Shown here: positions 44,955 to 53,632 of the stretch, piece by piece
How positions within the stretch are numbered: the stretch's first letter is position 1
Layout of the letters: every line of letters begins with the position of its first letter
Assembly: GCF_002915175.1 (NCBI RefSeq)
Contig: NZ_NXEJ01000001.1
Span: 266,143 to 330,142 of the forward strand
DNA: 64,000 bases
Reading direction: 5' to 3'
Source: Agrobacterium rosae
Lineage (GTDB): Bacteria > Pseudomonadota > Alphaproteobacteria > Rhizobiales > Rhizobiaceae
Program-made: the position numbers and the translations under genes
The notes under the pieces: generated by a model
Seen by the model: only the letters and a program-made list of their open reading frames with translations
Database searches by the model: none
What the model was told of the DNA's origin: nothing

Positions 44955-46312
44955 GATGCCAGCGCCTTTTCCGGCGCGAGGAAGATACGACCGGATTCGT
45001 TTTCGACGGTCCAGGGACGTTTGACGCCGCCCAGCGCTTCGGCCACGGCAAGGCCCGATTGCAGACCGTCTTCATGGAAGCCGCTGCCGAAATGGGCACC
45101 GCAGAACCACGTATTGCGTCGACCCTGCAGGCTCCACAATTGCTTTTGCGCGTCGAGTGCTTTGGTGTCGAACAGCGGATGCGTATAATCGAAGGCGCGG
45201 ATCAGCTTGGCCGGATCAATCGGGCGAGACGGATTGAGTGTGACGAACAACGGTGTTTTCTCATCGATGTTCTGAAGCCGGTTCATCCAGTAGGTCACGC
45301 ACAGCTGTTCGGTGCCCGTGGAGTTCGGCTCGCTGAGGTAGTTCCAGCTGGACCAGACATTGCGACGTTTCGGCATCAGGCTTTCGTCTGAATGCAGCAC
45401 GGCGGCGTTGCGGGTATAGTCGAAAGAACCCAGCAACGAACGCTCCTGCTCATCTGCATCCGGCAACAGGGCCAGAGCCTGATCGGCATGGATGGCGATG
45501 ACCACATCGTCAAATGTCAGAAGCTGACCCGCGCGGTCCAGGACCTTCACGCCATCGCCACTGCGCTGCACGCCGGAAATCTGGCTGTCGACAACAACCG
45601 TTCCTTTGAACTGAGACATCAGGCGCGAGACATATTCGCGACTTCCGCCTTTGACGGTGCGCCATTGCGGGCGATCCGCAAGCTGCACAAGTCCGTGGTT
45701 GACGAAAAAGCGGATGAAGGCCTGCAAAGGGTAGCTGCGCATATCGGCTGCCGTCGTCGACCAGATCGCAGCGCCCATCGGCAGCAGGTGGTCGTCAACG
45801 AAGCTTAGGGAATAACCGTTCGCGTCGAGATAGTCGCCAAGGCTGATCGTCTGCAACGACGGGTCCTTAAGAAGATCGGGGGCCCGTTTGTAAAAGCGCA
45901 TCACATCGCGCACCATCGACCAGAAGCGCGGGCGCAGCAGGTTGGATCGCTGTCCGAAAAGGCCGTTGATATCAGTGCCCGAATATTCCATCTGCCCGCC
46001 GCGCAGTGAGGCGGCAAAGGACATGTCGGAGGCAGACGTCTCGACGCCCAGATGGTCGAGCAAAGCCACAAGATTTGGATAGTTGCGCTCGTTATAGACG
46101 ATAAAGCCGGTGTCGACGGCAATCGCTGCCTTGCCGGGCTGGTCTACGGAAACCGTGTTGGCATGGCCACCAAGCCTCCCTTCGGCTTCGAACAATGTCA
46201 CATCTGCGGACTTATCCAGCAACCAAGCAGCGGAAAGGCCTGATACGCCCGAGCCGATGACGGCGATGCGGCGTCTGGCAGGCTTGTTGCTGGTGGCTGT
46301 CGTGAAGTCCAT
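44951..46312 (-). CDS. FAD/NAD(P)-binding amine-oxidase-like oxidoreductase
   Basis: A 453-residue flavoprotein with an N-terminal Rossmann motif RIAVIGSGVSGLSAAWLL, then LFEAEGRLGGHANTVSV and DTGFIVYNERNYPNL. This is typical of the flavin amine oxidase and carotenoid-desaturase-like group that is linked to cfa and DUF1365 genes. The substrate is unknown but probably lipid. It is the first gene of the three-gene operon and faces rpoE across a 227-base divergent spacer. Confidence 0.88.
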   Translation of the reverse strand: MDFTTATSNKPARRRIAVIGSGVSGLSAAWLLDKSADVTLFEAEGRLGGHANTVSVDQPGKAAIAVDTGFIVYNERNYPNLVALLDHLGVETSASDMSFAASLRGGQMEYSGTDINGLFGQRSNLLRPRFWSMVRDVMRFYKRAPDLLKDPSLQTISLGDYLDANGYSLSFVDDHLLPMGAAIWSTTAADMRSYPLQAFIRFFVNHGLVQLADRPQWRTVKGGSREYVSRLMSQFKGTVVVDSQISGVQRSGDGVKVLDRAGQLLTFDDVVIAIHADQALALLPDADEQERSLLGSFDYTRNAAVLHSDESLMPKRRNVWSSWNYLSEPNSTGTEQLCVTYWMNRLQNIDEKTPLFVTLNPSRPIDPAKLIRAFDYTHPLFDTKALDAQKQLWSLQGRRNTWFCGAHFGSGFHEDGLQSGLAVAEALGGVKRPWTVENESGRIFLAPEKALAS

Positions 46313-46396
46313 GATGTCGGTTCCGCATTTATTATGTCAGTCAATACGAGCGAGGCGAGCCAGTGGATTGCCGAACGCGCATTTTTTTGTTTGGGG

Positions 46397-46426
46397 TGAT
46401 CCGCTGATGATCTGCCGGCGTAATCC
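46397..46426 (+). promoter_or_regulatory. Putative RpoE (ECF11-type) promoter of rpoE-chrR
   Basis: TGATCC (46397-46402), an 18-base spacer and TAATCC (46421-46426) fit the TGATCC-N18-TAA form reported for RpoE-dependent promoters of the singlet-oxygen response. Its position upstream of rpoE suggests autoregulation. It also argues against the ATG at 46432, which would fall at the transcription start. Confidence 0.6.
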
Positions 46427-46539
46427 GTTTCATGACAATAAACGTTTCCATAGCTGCCCCTGCATGGCAATATATGACGCGCGAGCGGAACAGTCCGGTT
46501 GCGGGCAAGCTGTTTGGAAGCGGAGTGAAGCCGATCCGC

Positions 46540-47109
46540 ATGAATGATATCGCCAAGAACAATATCGAAAGCGAATGTCCGGCCCTGATAAGGGCAGTTG
46601 CTTCCGAGCGAAGCGTCGAGGCTTTCGAGACGCTTTTCCGGTATTACGGACCACGCGTGCGGACATATATGTTACGGCAGGTGCGCGATGCACAGGCCGC
46701 TGAGGAACTGATGCAGGAAACCATGATAACGGTCTGGAACAAGGCTGCCTTGTTCGACCCCGCCCGCGGCAATGTCTCCGCGTGGATATTCAGAATTGCC
46801 AGAAATCTGCGCATAGATGCACACCGCAAGAACAAGCGTCCGGAATTTGATTTCAACGATCCGGCCTTCGTGAAGGACGATGCGCCTGCTGCCGATACGC
46901 AGCTTGAAGAGGTGCAGGATGCACAACGTCTGCACCGAGCGCTGGCGCAGTTGCCGCAGGAACAGCTCGATCTGTTGAAACGCTCGTTTTTCGATGAAGT
47001 ATCCCACAGTGCGATCGCCGAACAACTCGGCCTTCCCGTGGGCACCGTCAAATCACGCATTCGGCTGGCCTTCGCCAAGCTGCGAACTGCACTGGAGTCA
47101 CGCACATGA
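46540..47109 (+). CDS. rpoE: ECF sigma factor of the RpoE/ChrR singlet-oxygen type
   Basis: A 189-residue sigma factor with region 2 (FETLFRYYGPRVRTYML... AEELMQETMITVWNKAALFDP... SAWIFRIARNLRIDAHR) and region 4 (LPQEQLDLLKRSFFDEVSHSAIAEQLGLPVGTVKSRIRLAFAKLR). The neighbouring ChrR-type anti-sigma gene overlaps its stop codon by four bases. The family controls genes against singlet oxygen and peroxides. The start at 46540 is chosen for family length; alternatives are 46474 and 46432. Confidence 0.9.
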   Translation: MNDIAKNNIESECPALIRAVASERSVEAFETLFRYYGPRVRTYMLRQVRDAQAAEELMQETMITVWNKAALFDPARGNVSAWIFRIARNLRIDAHRKNKRPEFDFNDPAFVKDDAPAADTQLEEVQDAQRLHRALAQLPQEQLDLLKRSFFDEVSHSAIAEQLGLPVGTVKSRIRLAFAKLRTALESRT

Positions 47110-47765
47110 GTGTACGGCACCACGTTAGCGATGAGTTGCTGCTGGATTACGCTTCGGGAAGCCTCGGTGAGAGCTGGAGCCTTGCTATCTCGACCCATCT
47201 GGCCCTGTGTCCCGAGAGCCGCCAACGACTTTCCGAGATGGAAATGACCGGCGGCGCGCTTCTGGATGATATTGGCCCCACGCGGGACGCTTCCGATGCC
47301 GATTGGGACAAGATACGCACACTGTTGCAGCCCAACACGAAGCCCGTGGCTTCTGATTTGCCAGCGAAGCAGTCCGTCAAGGCCGTTTTGCCGGAACCGT
47401 TGCGCTCCTATGCCGGTGGCGATGTGGACGTGCTCAAGTGGAAACAGCTTGGCCCCGGCGCTTACCACTTTCCTATTCCCACCAGCGATGGTGAGGCAAT
47501 CGTTCGCTTGTTGCGCATACCGGCGGGCAAGCCCGTACCGGAACACAGCCACGGTGGACGGGAACTGACGGTGGTTCTGGCCGGAAGCTTCATGGATGGC
47601 AAGGACGTGTTTCGCCGCGGCGACTTCGAAGAAGCGGATGAAGACCTGACGCATCAGCCTGTGGCGGGTGAGGGTGAAGACTGCATCTGCCTTGCGGTGA
47701 CGGACGCACCACTGAAATTCAAGAGCTGGCTGGTTCGCCTGTTGCAGCCGGTTCTCGGCATTTAA
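47106..47765 (+). CDS. chrR: ChrR-type zinc anti-sigma factor
   Basis: A 219-residue protein aligning end to end with Rhodobacter ChrR. The N-terminal anti-sigma domain normally binds zinc through His6, His31, Cys35 and Cys38. Here His6, His31 and Cys35 are present, but position 38 is Ser (LALCPESR). The C-terminal cupin keeps its ligands in PEHSHGGRELTVVL and LTHQPVA, and the CICLAVTDAPLKFKSW ending is typical. It sequesters RpoE until singlet oxygen or organic peroxides appear. The Ser38 change may alter zinc binding or stability. Confidence 0.92.
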   Translation: MSVRHHVSDELLLDYASGSLGESWSLAISTHLALCPESRQRLSEMEMTGGALLDDIGPTRDASDADWDKIRTLLQPNTKPVASDLPAKQSVKAVLPEPLRSYAGGDVDVLKWKQLGPGAYHFPIPTSDGEAIVRLLRIPAGKPVPEHSHGGRELTVVLAGSFMDGKDVFRRGDFEEADEDLTHQPVAGEGEDCICLAVTDAPLKFKSWLVRLLQPVLGI

Positions 47766-47778
47766 GGAAAATAAGACG

Positions 47779-48174
47779 ATGGAATTGATAATCGCCTATA
47801 TCGGCACGGCCGTCGTCTTTTTTGGCCTGGATTTCGTCTGGCTGTCGAAGTCATCGAGCTTTTACAAGCGCGAGATCGGTCCGCTTCTGCTGCCAAAACC
47901 CAATTTCGCTGCCGCCGGTATCTTCTACCTGTTTTACATCGCCGGCATCGTCTATTTCGCCGTTGTCCCGGCCATCAATGGCGGCGGGTGGAGCAAGGCT
48001 CTTATTGCGGGCGCACTCCTTGGCGGCTTCGCCTATGGCACCTATGACATGACCAATCTTTCCACTCTGAAGGGTTGGTCGTGGCGTTTGTGCGTGGCCG
48101 ATATCCTTTGGGGAACGTTCCTGACAGGCCTCGCAGCCACCGGCGGTTTCTGGCTGGTTCAGGCCATCGCGTAG
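47779..48174 (+). CDS. DUF2177 membrane protein
   Basis: A 131-residue protein with about four hydrophobic segments, matching DUF2177: YIGTAVVFFGLDFVWLSKSSSFYKREIGPLL and GALLGGFAYGTYDMTNLSTLKGWSW. Function is unknown. It lies 13 bases after chrR and is probably cotranscribed; DUF2177 genes occur in RpoE/ChrR-controlled loci of other alphaproteobacteria. Its 3' end overlaps the convergent rhaK by 16 bases. Confidence 0.87.
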   Translation: MELIIAYIGTAVVFFGLDFVWLSKSSSFYKREIGPLLLPKPNFAAAGIFYLFYIAGIVYFAVVPAINGGGWSKALIAGALLGGFAYGTYDMTNLSTLKGWSWRLCVADILWGTFLTGLAATGGFWLVQAIA

Positions 48175-49544
48175 TCGGCTTTCACCATCTCACGCCATCT
48201 GTCGTAGTAGCTCAAGAGGCCGTGTAGCGGCTGCACCGCGTGATAGGACTGGCGTGGTGCATGGCGGGTGGCAAGCAGTGCCGCACCCAGCGCCGTGCCT
48301 GACGGGCTGTTGCTATCCGTCACCAGCACATCCGATCCGGTCATTGCTGCCAGCGCCTGCGTATAAACGCTATTGCTGCCGAAAGGACCTTCCACGATGG
48401 TCGTTTGCGCATCGCCAATCAGCGAAAGGCAGGACGCCGTCATCATTGCGGCATAGAGGCTGGCCGCAACATGGCGTTCCGTGTCGCTGCGCGGTTCGTT
48501 CAACCACTGGCCTTTGCGACCGGGGTACGGACCCGACCCCTCCACGGCATTTGGCAGATAGAGAATCTCATCAGCCAGCACAGCGTCCAGCGCCGCCCCA
48601 AGCTCAGCCTCGCTCGGCGGTTTTATACCCGCCGTCAGCATCTCGAATTCCCGCCCGCCCATGAAGCGTGCCGAGGGAACCGGCTTTCCGAACGCATCGA
48701 CATTGACCAGCGTATCGCGGGCCGGATCCAGCTTTTCAAGCGATGCACCGACACCGAAACAGATGACCCATGTCCCCGTGGACACCACCGAAAACGGGCC
48801 TTTGCGCACCATCAGATGCGGCAGCAGCGACGCATTGGAATCATGCAGCCCGCAATAAACAGGCATGTCGTGATCGATGCCGATTTTCACTGCGATATCA
48901 GGCAAAACCGTTCCTAGTGCATCGAATGCCGAGCGCACAGGTGCGAACAGAGTGGCGATGCCGAGTGTTTCCGGCAGGCTCGAAAACGCGGCCTTGCCCG
49001 GTTGCCAAAGATCGGTGTGGCAGCCCAGCGACGTCGCCTCATTGGCCTTCACTCCGGTCAACCGATAGGCCCAATATTGCGGATAGGTCAGGATGTCGGT
49101 GACAACAGCGAAGGCGTCCGGAAATGCAGTCTTCTGATAATGCAGCTGCGCCCCGACATTCAGCCCCATGGGCAGAGCAGGCGAGAAGGTCTCTTCAAAA
49201 GGCGGGCGCAGAGCCGCGTAGGCTTTTTGGATGTCGTCGGGATAGCTGTGTTCGTAATCCAGCACCGGCAGCACCAGATCGCCTTGGCCATTCAGAAGAG
49301 CAGCACTCGCCCCATGGGTGGTGATGGAGATGGCCTGATATCCCGGCTCCGCTCGAAACGCCGCCAGCCCCTCGATGATAAAACTCCACAGCGCCTCGAT
49401 ATCGTAATGCGGGTAGGGTGGGGCGCTCAGAACCCTGTTGGCGATCTTGCGAGAGGCGATTTCCTCACCCCTCTCGCCATCGACCACGATCAGCTTGGCG
49501 TGCGTCTTGCCGATATCGATGACGGCGACATTCTTGATGGTCAT
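48159..49544 (-). CDS. rhaK: Rhamnulose/rhamnose kinase of FGGY type
   Basis: A 461-residue FGGY-family kinase with [19 protein letters not shown] at the start, the substrate region [13 protein letters not shown], and an ATP-site end [14 protein letters not shown]. In Rhizobium leguminosarum RhaK phosphorylates rhamnose-derived sugar and is also needed for transport by the RhaSTPQ ABC system. ATG 49544 overlaps the rhaU stop as ATGA. It is the last gene of the rhaRSTPQUK operon. Confidence 0.92.
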   Translation of the reverse strand: MTIKNVAVIDIGKTHAKLIVVDGERGEEIASRKIANRVLSAPPYPHYDIEALWSFIIEGLAAFRAEPGYQAISITTHGASAALLNGQGDLVLPVLDYEHSYPDDIQKAYAALRPPFEETFSPALPMGLNVGAQLHYQKTAFPDAFAVVTDILTYPQYWAYRLTGVKANEATSLGCHTDLWQPGKAAFSSLPETLGIATLFAPVRSAFDALGTVLPDIAVKIGIDHDMPVYCGLHDSNASLLPHLMVRKGPFSVVSTGTWVICFGVGASLEKLDPARDTLVNVDAFGKPVPSARFMGGREFEMLTAGIKPPSEAELGAALDAVLADEILYLPNAVEGSGPYPGRKGQWLNEPRSDTERHVAASLYAAMMTASCLSLIGDAQTTIVEGPFGSNSVYTQALAAMTGSDVLVTDSNSPSGTALGAALLATRHAPRQSYHAVQPLHGLLSYYDRWREMVKADYAMA

Positions 49545-49864
49545 GGCAGGCAAAACAACGTCACGAGGTCGGTCGCAACCGGGGAGTTATCCGGGTTGCT
49601 GTCCATGATATTGGCCATATGCGCCCACCAGCGTTTCATCACCGGATGGTCGGGTAGTACGGCCATGCCGTGATTTTTTGGGCGGGTCAGAACGCCGAAG
49701 AGAATATTGGTTTCCGGGTCGAGATGGATGGAATAATCGCTCACGCCCGCCTCGTGCAGCAGCGTTACCAGTTCCGGCCATATCTCATCATGGCGTTTCC
49801 GGTATTCGGCTTCCATGCCCGGAAAGAGCTTCATCTTGAAGGCGTGTTTTTCGAATTCTGGCAT
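49541..49864 (-). CDS. rhaU: L-rhamnose mutarotase
   Basis: A 107-residue protein equivalent to RhaM, interconverting the alpha and beta anomers of L-rhamnose. Family residues are [46 protein letters not shown] and the FCLP end. It lies between rhaQ (gap of three bases) and rhaK (four-base overlap). Confidence 0.93.
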   Translation of the reverse strand: MPEFEKHAFKMKLFPGMEAEYRKRHDEIWPELVTLLHEAGVSDYSIHLDPETNILFGVLTRPKNHGMAVLPDHPVMKRWWAHMANIMDSNPDNSPVATDLVTLFCLP

Positions 49865-49867
49865 GGT

Positions 49868-50875
49868 CTACCTCATGGCCCGCAAACGGCGCACGACGAT
49901 GGGAATGGCGATGGTAATGATCAGCAGCAGGCCGACGAAAATCGACATGACGATGCCGGGGACGTTCAAGAGGCCAAGCCCGAAGGTGACGAGACCCATG
50001 ACGAAAGCCGCAATTACCACGCCGCCAATGGTGCCGGAGCCGCCGAGAATGGAGACGCCGCCCAGCACCACCATGGTCACCACTTCCAACTCCCAGCCTT
50101 GCGCGATGGATGGGCGGGTGGAGCCGAGGCGTGAGGTGAGGCAGACGGCGGCGATGCCACTCATCAAACCTGTCAGCAGGAACAGGATGAACTTCACCCG
50201 CTCCACCGGAATGCCGGAAAAGCGCGCGGCAAAGGGATTGGTGCCGATAACGAAGACCTGACGCCCAAAATTCGTGGCATGCAGCAGAATGGCGAAGATG
50301 ACAGCCATGACCACGAACAGCACAAACTCAAACGAGATGACCCAGAACACATAGCCCTGCCCGAAATAGGCAAAGCTCTCAGGATATTTGCCAAAGGCCT
50401 GATCGCCCAGCACCAGATAGGAAATGCCGCGAAACAGGCTCATCGTGCCGATGGTGACGACGATGGAGGGCAACTTCAGCCCCGCCACCAGAAAGCCGTT
50501 GAAGGCACCACAGGCAAGACCGGTGCCGATGCCGATGGCCACCAGCCCGGGCGTGCCGACCCCCATCTGCACCGCATACCCCATGGCGGTGGAGGCCAGC
50601 GCGATGATGGCGGCGACCGAAAGATCGATTTCACCAGCGACGATGAGCAGCGCCATGGCGAATGCGATCAGCGCCTTTTCGGTAAAGTTGAAGGTTGCGT
50701 CGGAGAGGTTATAGGCATCGAGGAAATAGGGCGACGCGAAGGAATTGACGATGAAGATCAGGATCGCCACGCCTAAAAGCAGCACTTCCCAGCTGGCCAT
50801 GATGCGCTTGAACGGCGTGCCGAGCTTGTCTGGAATGACGCGGGGCGTCGAGGTTTCGGGTGCAGCCGTGCTCAT
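49868..50875 (-). CDS. rhaQ: Rhamnose ABC transporter, permease RhaQ
   Basis: A 335-residue inner-membrane permease of the ribose/rhamnose (BPD_transp_2) type with about ten hydrophobic segments. Typical stretches are ALLIVAGEIDLSVAAIIALASTAMGYAVQMG and VVLGGVSILGGSGTIGGVVIAAFVMGL. Its start overlaps the rhaP stop by four bases. RhaP and RhaQ together form the rhamnose channel. Confidence 0.92.
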   Translation of the reverse strand: MSTAAPETSTPRVIPDKLGTPFKRIMASWEVLLLGVAILIFIVNSFASPYFLDAYNLSDATFNFTEKALIAFAMALLIVAGEIDLSVAAIIALASTAMGYAVQMGVGTPGLVAIGIGTGLACGAFNGFLVAGLKLPSIVVTIGTMSLFRGISYLVLGDQAFGKYPESFAYFGQGYVFWVISFEFVLFVVMAVIFAILLHATNFGRQVFVIGTNPFAARFSGIPVERVKFILFLLTGLMSGIAAVCLTSRLGSTRPSIAQGWELEVVTMVVLGGVSILGGSGTIGGVVIAAFVMGLVTFGLGLLNVPGIVMSIFVGLLLIITIAIPIVVRRLRAMR

Positions 50876-51873
50876 GCCGATGCCTCCTTGGCGATTTCGG
50901 TCTTGGCCCTGTCACGCAGGACGATGCGGCCCTTCTTGGCTTCGGCACGCGCGTTGAAGACCACGGCCAGCACGATAACGACGCCTGAGATCGCCATCTG
51001 TGCGAAGGGCGAAATGCCAATGACCGGCAGCGCATTCTTGATGACACCGAGAAACAGCGCCCCCAGCACAGCACCGGCCACCGAGCCGATGCCACCGGCA
51101 ATCGATATGCCGCCGATCACATTGGCCGCAACGCTGTCCAGTTCGAAACCCGAGGCGATGTCGACATAGGCGACGGCATAACGCGACACCCAGAGGTAAC
51201 TTGCCAGCCCCGCCAGCGCGCCCGAAAGAACAAAGGCCAGAAAGCGCGTGCGACCGACATCGATGCCCGCATAGACCGCAGCCCCAGAATTGCCGCCCGA
51301 GGCATAGGCCGAGCGTCCGAAGGACGTGCGTGTCAAGACCAGCCACGCGCCTGCAATGATCAGGATCGCGACCCAGGACAAAACCGGCATTCCCAGGATT
51401 GGCGTGCGTGGAACGTTGAGAAACGTCGGCGACATCTGATGTGCATTGACCCAAGCGCCACCTGAGAGAACAAAGGCCATGCCGCGATAAATCGTCAGCG
51501 TTCCCAAGGTGACCACGATGGAGGGCAGCCCCAGCCACCATACGAGAATGCCGTTGATAGAGCCCAGAAACGCGCCGATGACGATTGCCATGGCAATAAG
51601 GAAGGGCAGGGGTATCGAGGGAAAAGCCGCATTGGTCATAGCCACCGCCATGCCTGTGAAGGCGAGGTTGGCGGCGACCGAGAGATCAATGGATTTCGTC
51701 AGGATAATGCCCATCTGGCCCAGCGCCAGAATGATGAGGATCGAAGTGTCGTTGAAGATATTGACGAGATTGGCCGGGCGCTCGAAGCCGGGGGAGCGCA
51801 GCGAGAAGCCTGCGATCAACAGGATGATGATGCCTGCCAGCAGCCATTCGCGATTTTTGAGCAGTCTTTTCAT
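50872..51873 (-). CDS. rhaP: Rhamnose ABC transporter, permease RhaP
   Basis: A 333-residue permease homologous to RhaQ, with LILALGQMGIILTKSIDLSVAANLAFTGMAVAMTN and ANVIGGISIAGGIGSVAGAVLGALFLGVI. ATG 51873 is eight bases after GGAG and 13 bases beyond the rhaT stop. The frame extends to 51894 without support. Confidence 0.92.
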   Translation of the reverse strand: MKRLLKNREWLLAGIIILLIAGFSLRSPGFERPANLVNIFNDTSILIILALGQMGIILTKSIDLSVAANLAFTGMAVAMTNAAFPSIPLPFLIAMAIVIGAFLGSINGILVWWLGLPSIVVTLGTLTIYRGMAFVLSGGAWVNAHQMSPTFLNVPRTPILGMPVLSWVAILIIAGAWLVLTRTSFGRSAYASGGNSGAAVYAGIDVGRTRFLAFVLSGALAGLASYLWVSRYAVAYVDIASGFELDSVAANVIGGISIAGGIGSVAGAVLGALFLGVIKNALPVIGISPFAQMAISGVVIVLAVVFNARAEAKKGRIVLRDRAKTEIAKEASA

Positions 51874-51886
51874 GATTTTGCTCCTC

Positions 51887-53422
51887 TCACGCATTGCCCG
51901 TGGCGGCGCGCACCAGCTTCTCGGCTGAAAAATCGGCTCGTTCGAACATGCCCGCCATCAGCCCCTCGCGCATCACGATGGCGCGGTCGGACATGCCAAG
52001 AATTTCCGGCAGTTCGGATGAAATCATGACGATCGACAGTCCCTCGGCGGCCAGTTCGCTGATGAAACCGTGCACGGCAGCTTTGGAGCCGATATCGATG
52101 CCCTTGGTCGGCTCATCCAGAATGATGACCTTGGGCTGTGTCGCCAGCCATTTGCCGATAACCACCTTCTGCTGGTTGCCGCCCGAGAGCGTTCCGACGG
52201 GCACGGAAAGGGCCGCCGCCCGCAAATCCAGCCGCGACGCATATTTACGCGCCAGCGCAAATTCATTGGCCGCCGTCAGAAAGCCCTTGCGCGATGTGCG
52301 AGCAAGGGACGGCAGTGACATATTCTGATAAATCGGTAAATCCAGCGCCAGCCCATGCCTTCCGCGCTCTTCCGGCACATAAACGATGCCAGCGCGGATC
52401 GCATCTTCCGGTGAACGAATGGAAAGCGGCTCGCCATTCAGCGTGAGCGTGCCGGAGGCGGGGCGGGTGATGCCGAACAGGGACTGGCAAAGCTCCGAGC
52501 GCCCCGCGCCGATCAACCCGTAAAGGCCGAGAATCTCGCCCTTGCGCAGATCGAAGGAAATGTCGCGAAACTCGGTATCGTGGCAGTAACGTTGCACCGA
52601 AAGCGTGGTCGCGCCGATATTGACCGCCTGTTTCGGAAAGGCGTCCTTCACATCGCGCCCCACCATCAGCCGGACGATCTCGTCCTGCGGTGTCTGCACT
52701 AGGTCGCCAGAACCGACCATCTTGCCATCGCGGAAAACCGCATAGCTTTCGGCGATTTCATAGACCTCATCGAATTTGTGGCTGATGAAAAGGATGGCCT
52801 TGCCCTGCCGCTTCAGATTTTCCACAATGCGGAAGAGGTCGTCGATTTCCTTGCGCGACAGTGCCGCCGTCGGCTCATCCATGATGACAATGCGGGCTTC
52901 GACGGACAGTGCGCGGGCAATCGCCACCAGATGCCGCTGCGCAATCGACAGGTCTTTTAACCGAATGGTTGGATCGATCTTGCTTTCCAGCCGCTCCAGC
53001 AGCGCGCGGGATTTCTCGTTGATCGTCCTCCAGTCGATCAGCCCGAAACGGGCTTTCGGCGCATGGCCGAGGAATATGTTTTCACCCACCGACAGTTCAT
53101 CGAACAGCACGGTTTCCTGATGAATGGCGGTAACGCCGGCATCGATGGCATCCTGCGCGCTGTGAAATGTAACGGGCTGCCCATCCAGCAGGATTTCGCC
53201 TTCATTGGGGCGGTAGATACCGGTCAGGATTTTGACGAGTGTGGATTTGCCTGCGCCGTTCTCGCCGATGAGGGCAGTGACCTTACCAGGGTAGAGCGCA
53301 ATGTTGACGCCATCCAGCGCTTTGACGCCGGGGAATATCTGGCTGATGCCGCGCATTTCGAGAATGGGCGAGGTGTTTGAGGCCTCGTGCGCTTCTGCAA
53401 TTTTTGTTTCAACACGCATCAT
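51887..53422 (-). CDS. rhaT: Rhamnose ABC transporter, double ATPase RhaT
   Basis: A 511-residue sugar-import ATPase with two nucleotide-binding domains. Domain 1 has Walker A GENGAGKSTLVK, signature LSIAQRHLVAIARAL and IVIMDEPTAALS. Domain 2 has a degenerate Walker A GLIGAGRSELCQ, signature LSGGNQQKVVIGKWL and VIILDEPTKGIDIG. This asymmetry is normal for RbsA-type ATPases. RIME-like repeats fill the gap to rhaS. Confidence 0.93.
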   Translation of the reverse strand: MMRVETKIAEAHEASNTSPILEMRGISQIFPGVKALDGVNIALYPGKVTALIGENGAGKSTLVKILTGIYRPNEGEILLDGQPVTFHSAQDAIDAGVTAIHQETVLFDELSVGENIFLGHAPKARFGLIDWRTINEKSRALLERLESKIDPTIRLKDLSIAQRHLVAIARALSVEARIVIMDEPTAALSRKEIDDLFRIVENLKRQGKAILFISHKFDEVYEIAESYAVFRDGKMVGSGDLVQTPQDEIVRLMVGRDVKDAFPKQAVNIGATTLSVQRYCHDTEFRDISFDLRKGEILGLYGLIGAGRSELCQSLFGITRPASGTLTLNGEPLSIRSPEDAIRAGIVYVPEERGRHGLALDLPIYQNMSLPSLARTSRKGFLTAANEFALARKYASRLDLRAAALSVPVGTLSGGNQQKVVIGKWLATQPKVIILDEPTKGIDIGSKAAVHGFISELAAEGLSIVMISSELPEILGMSDRAIVMREGLMAGMFERADFSAEKLVRAATGNA

Positions 53423-53448
53423 CTAATTTCTTTGATTTGTGGGTGGGG

Positions 53449-53613
53449 CGACCCCCCTCTGTCCTGCCGGACATCTCCCCCACAAGGGGGGAGATCGACC
53501 TGCGGCAGCCTCTCGGCTATCTCGAACGCTTGCGAAAAAAGTATTGGGTGAGCGCCCAGCCGATCTCCCCCCTTGAGGGGGAGATGCCCGGCAGGGCAGA
53601 GGGGGGTAAGCCC
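53449..53613. repeat. Third pair of inverted RIME-like repeats, between rhaS and rhaT
   Basis: CCCTCTGTCCTGCCGGACAT with a CCCCACAAGGGG hairpin lies at about 53455-53497. The inverted copy ATGCCCGGCAGGGCAGAGGG lies at about 53584-53603, preceded by a CCCCCTTGAGGGGG hairpin. The paired element fills the 210-base gap between the binding-protein and ATPase genes. Confidence 0.82.
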
Positions 53614-53632
53614 CACCCTCAACGCCATCACC

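Noticed and set aside
46313..46480. RpoE-type promoter for the oxidoreductase-DUF1365-cfa operon on the minus strand
   Set aside because: No TGATC-N18-TAA match was found reading leftward; only the rpoE-directed match at 46397-46426 fits.
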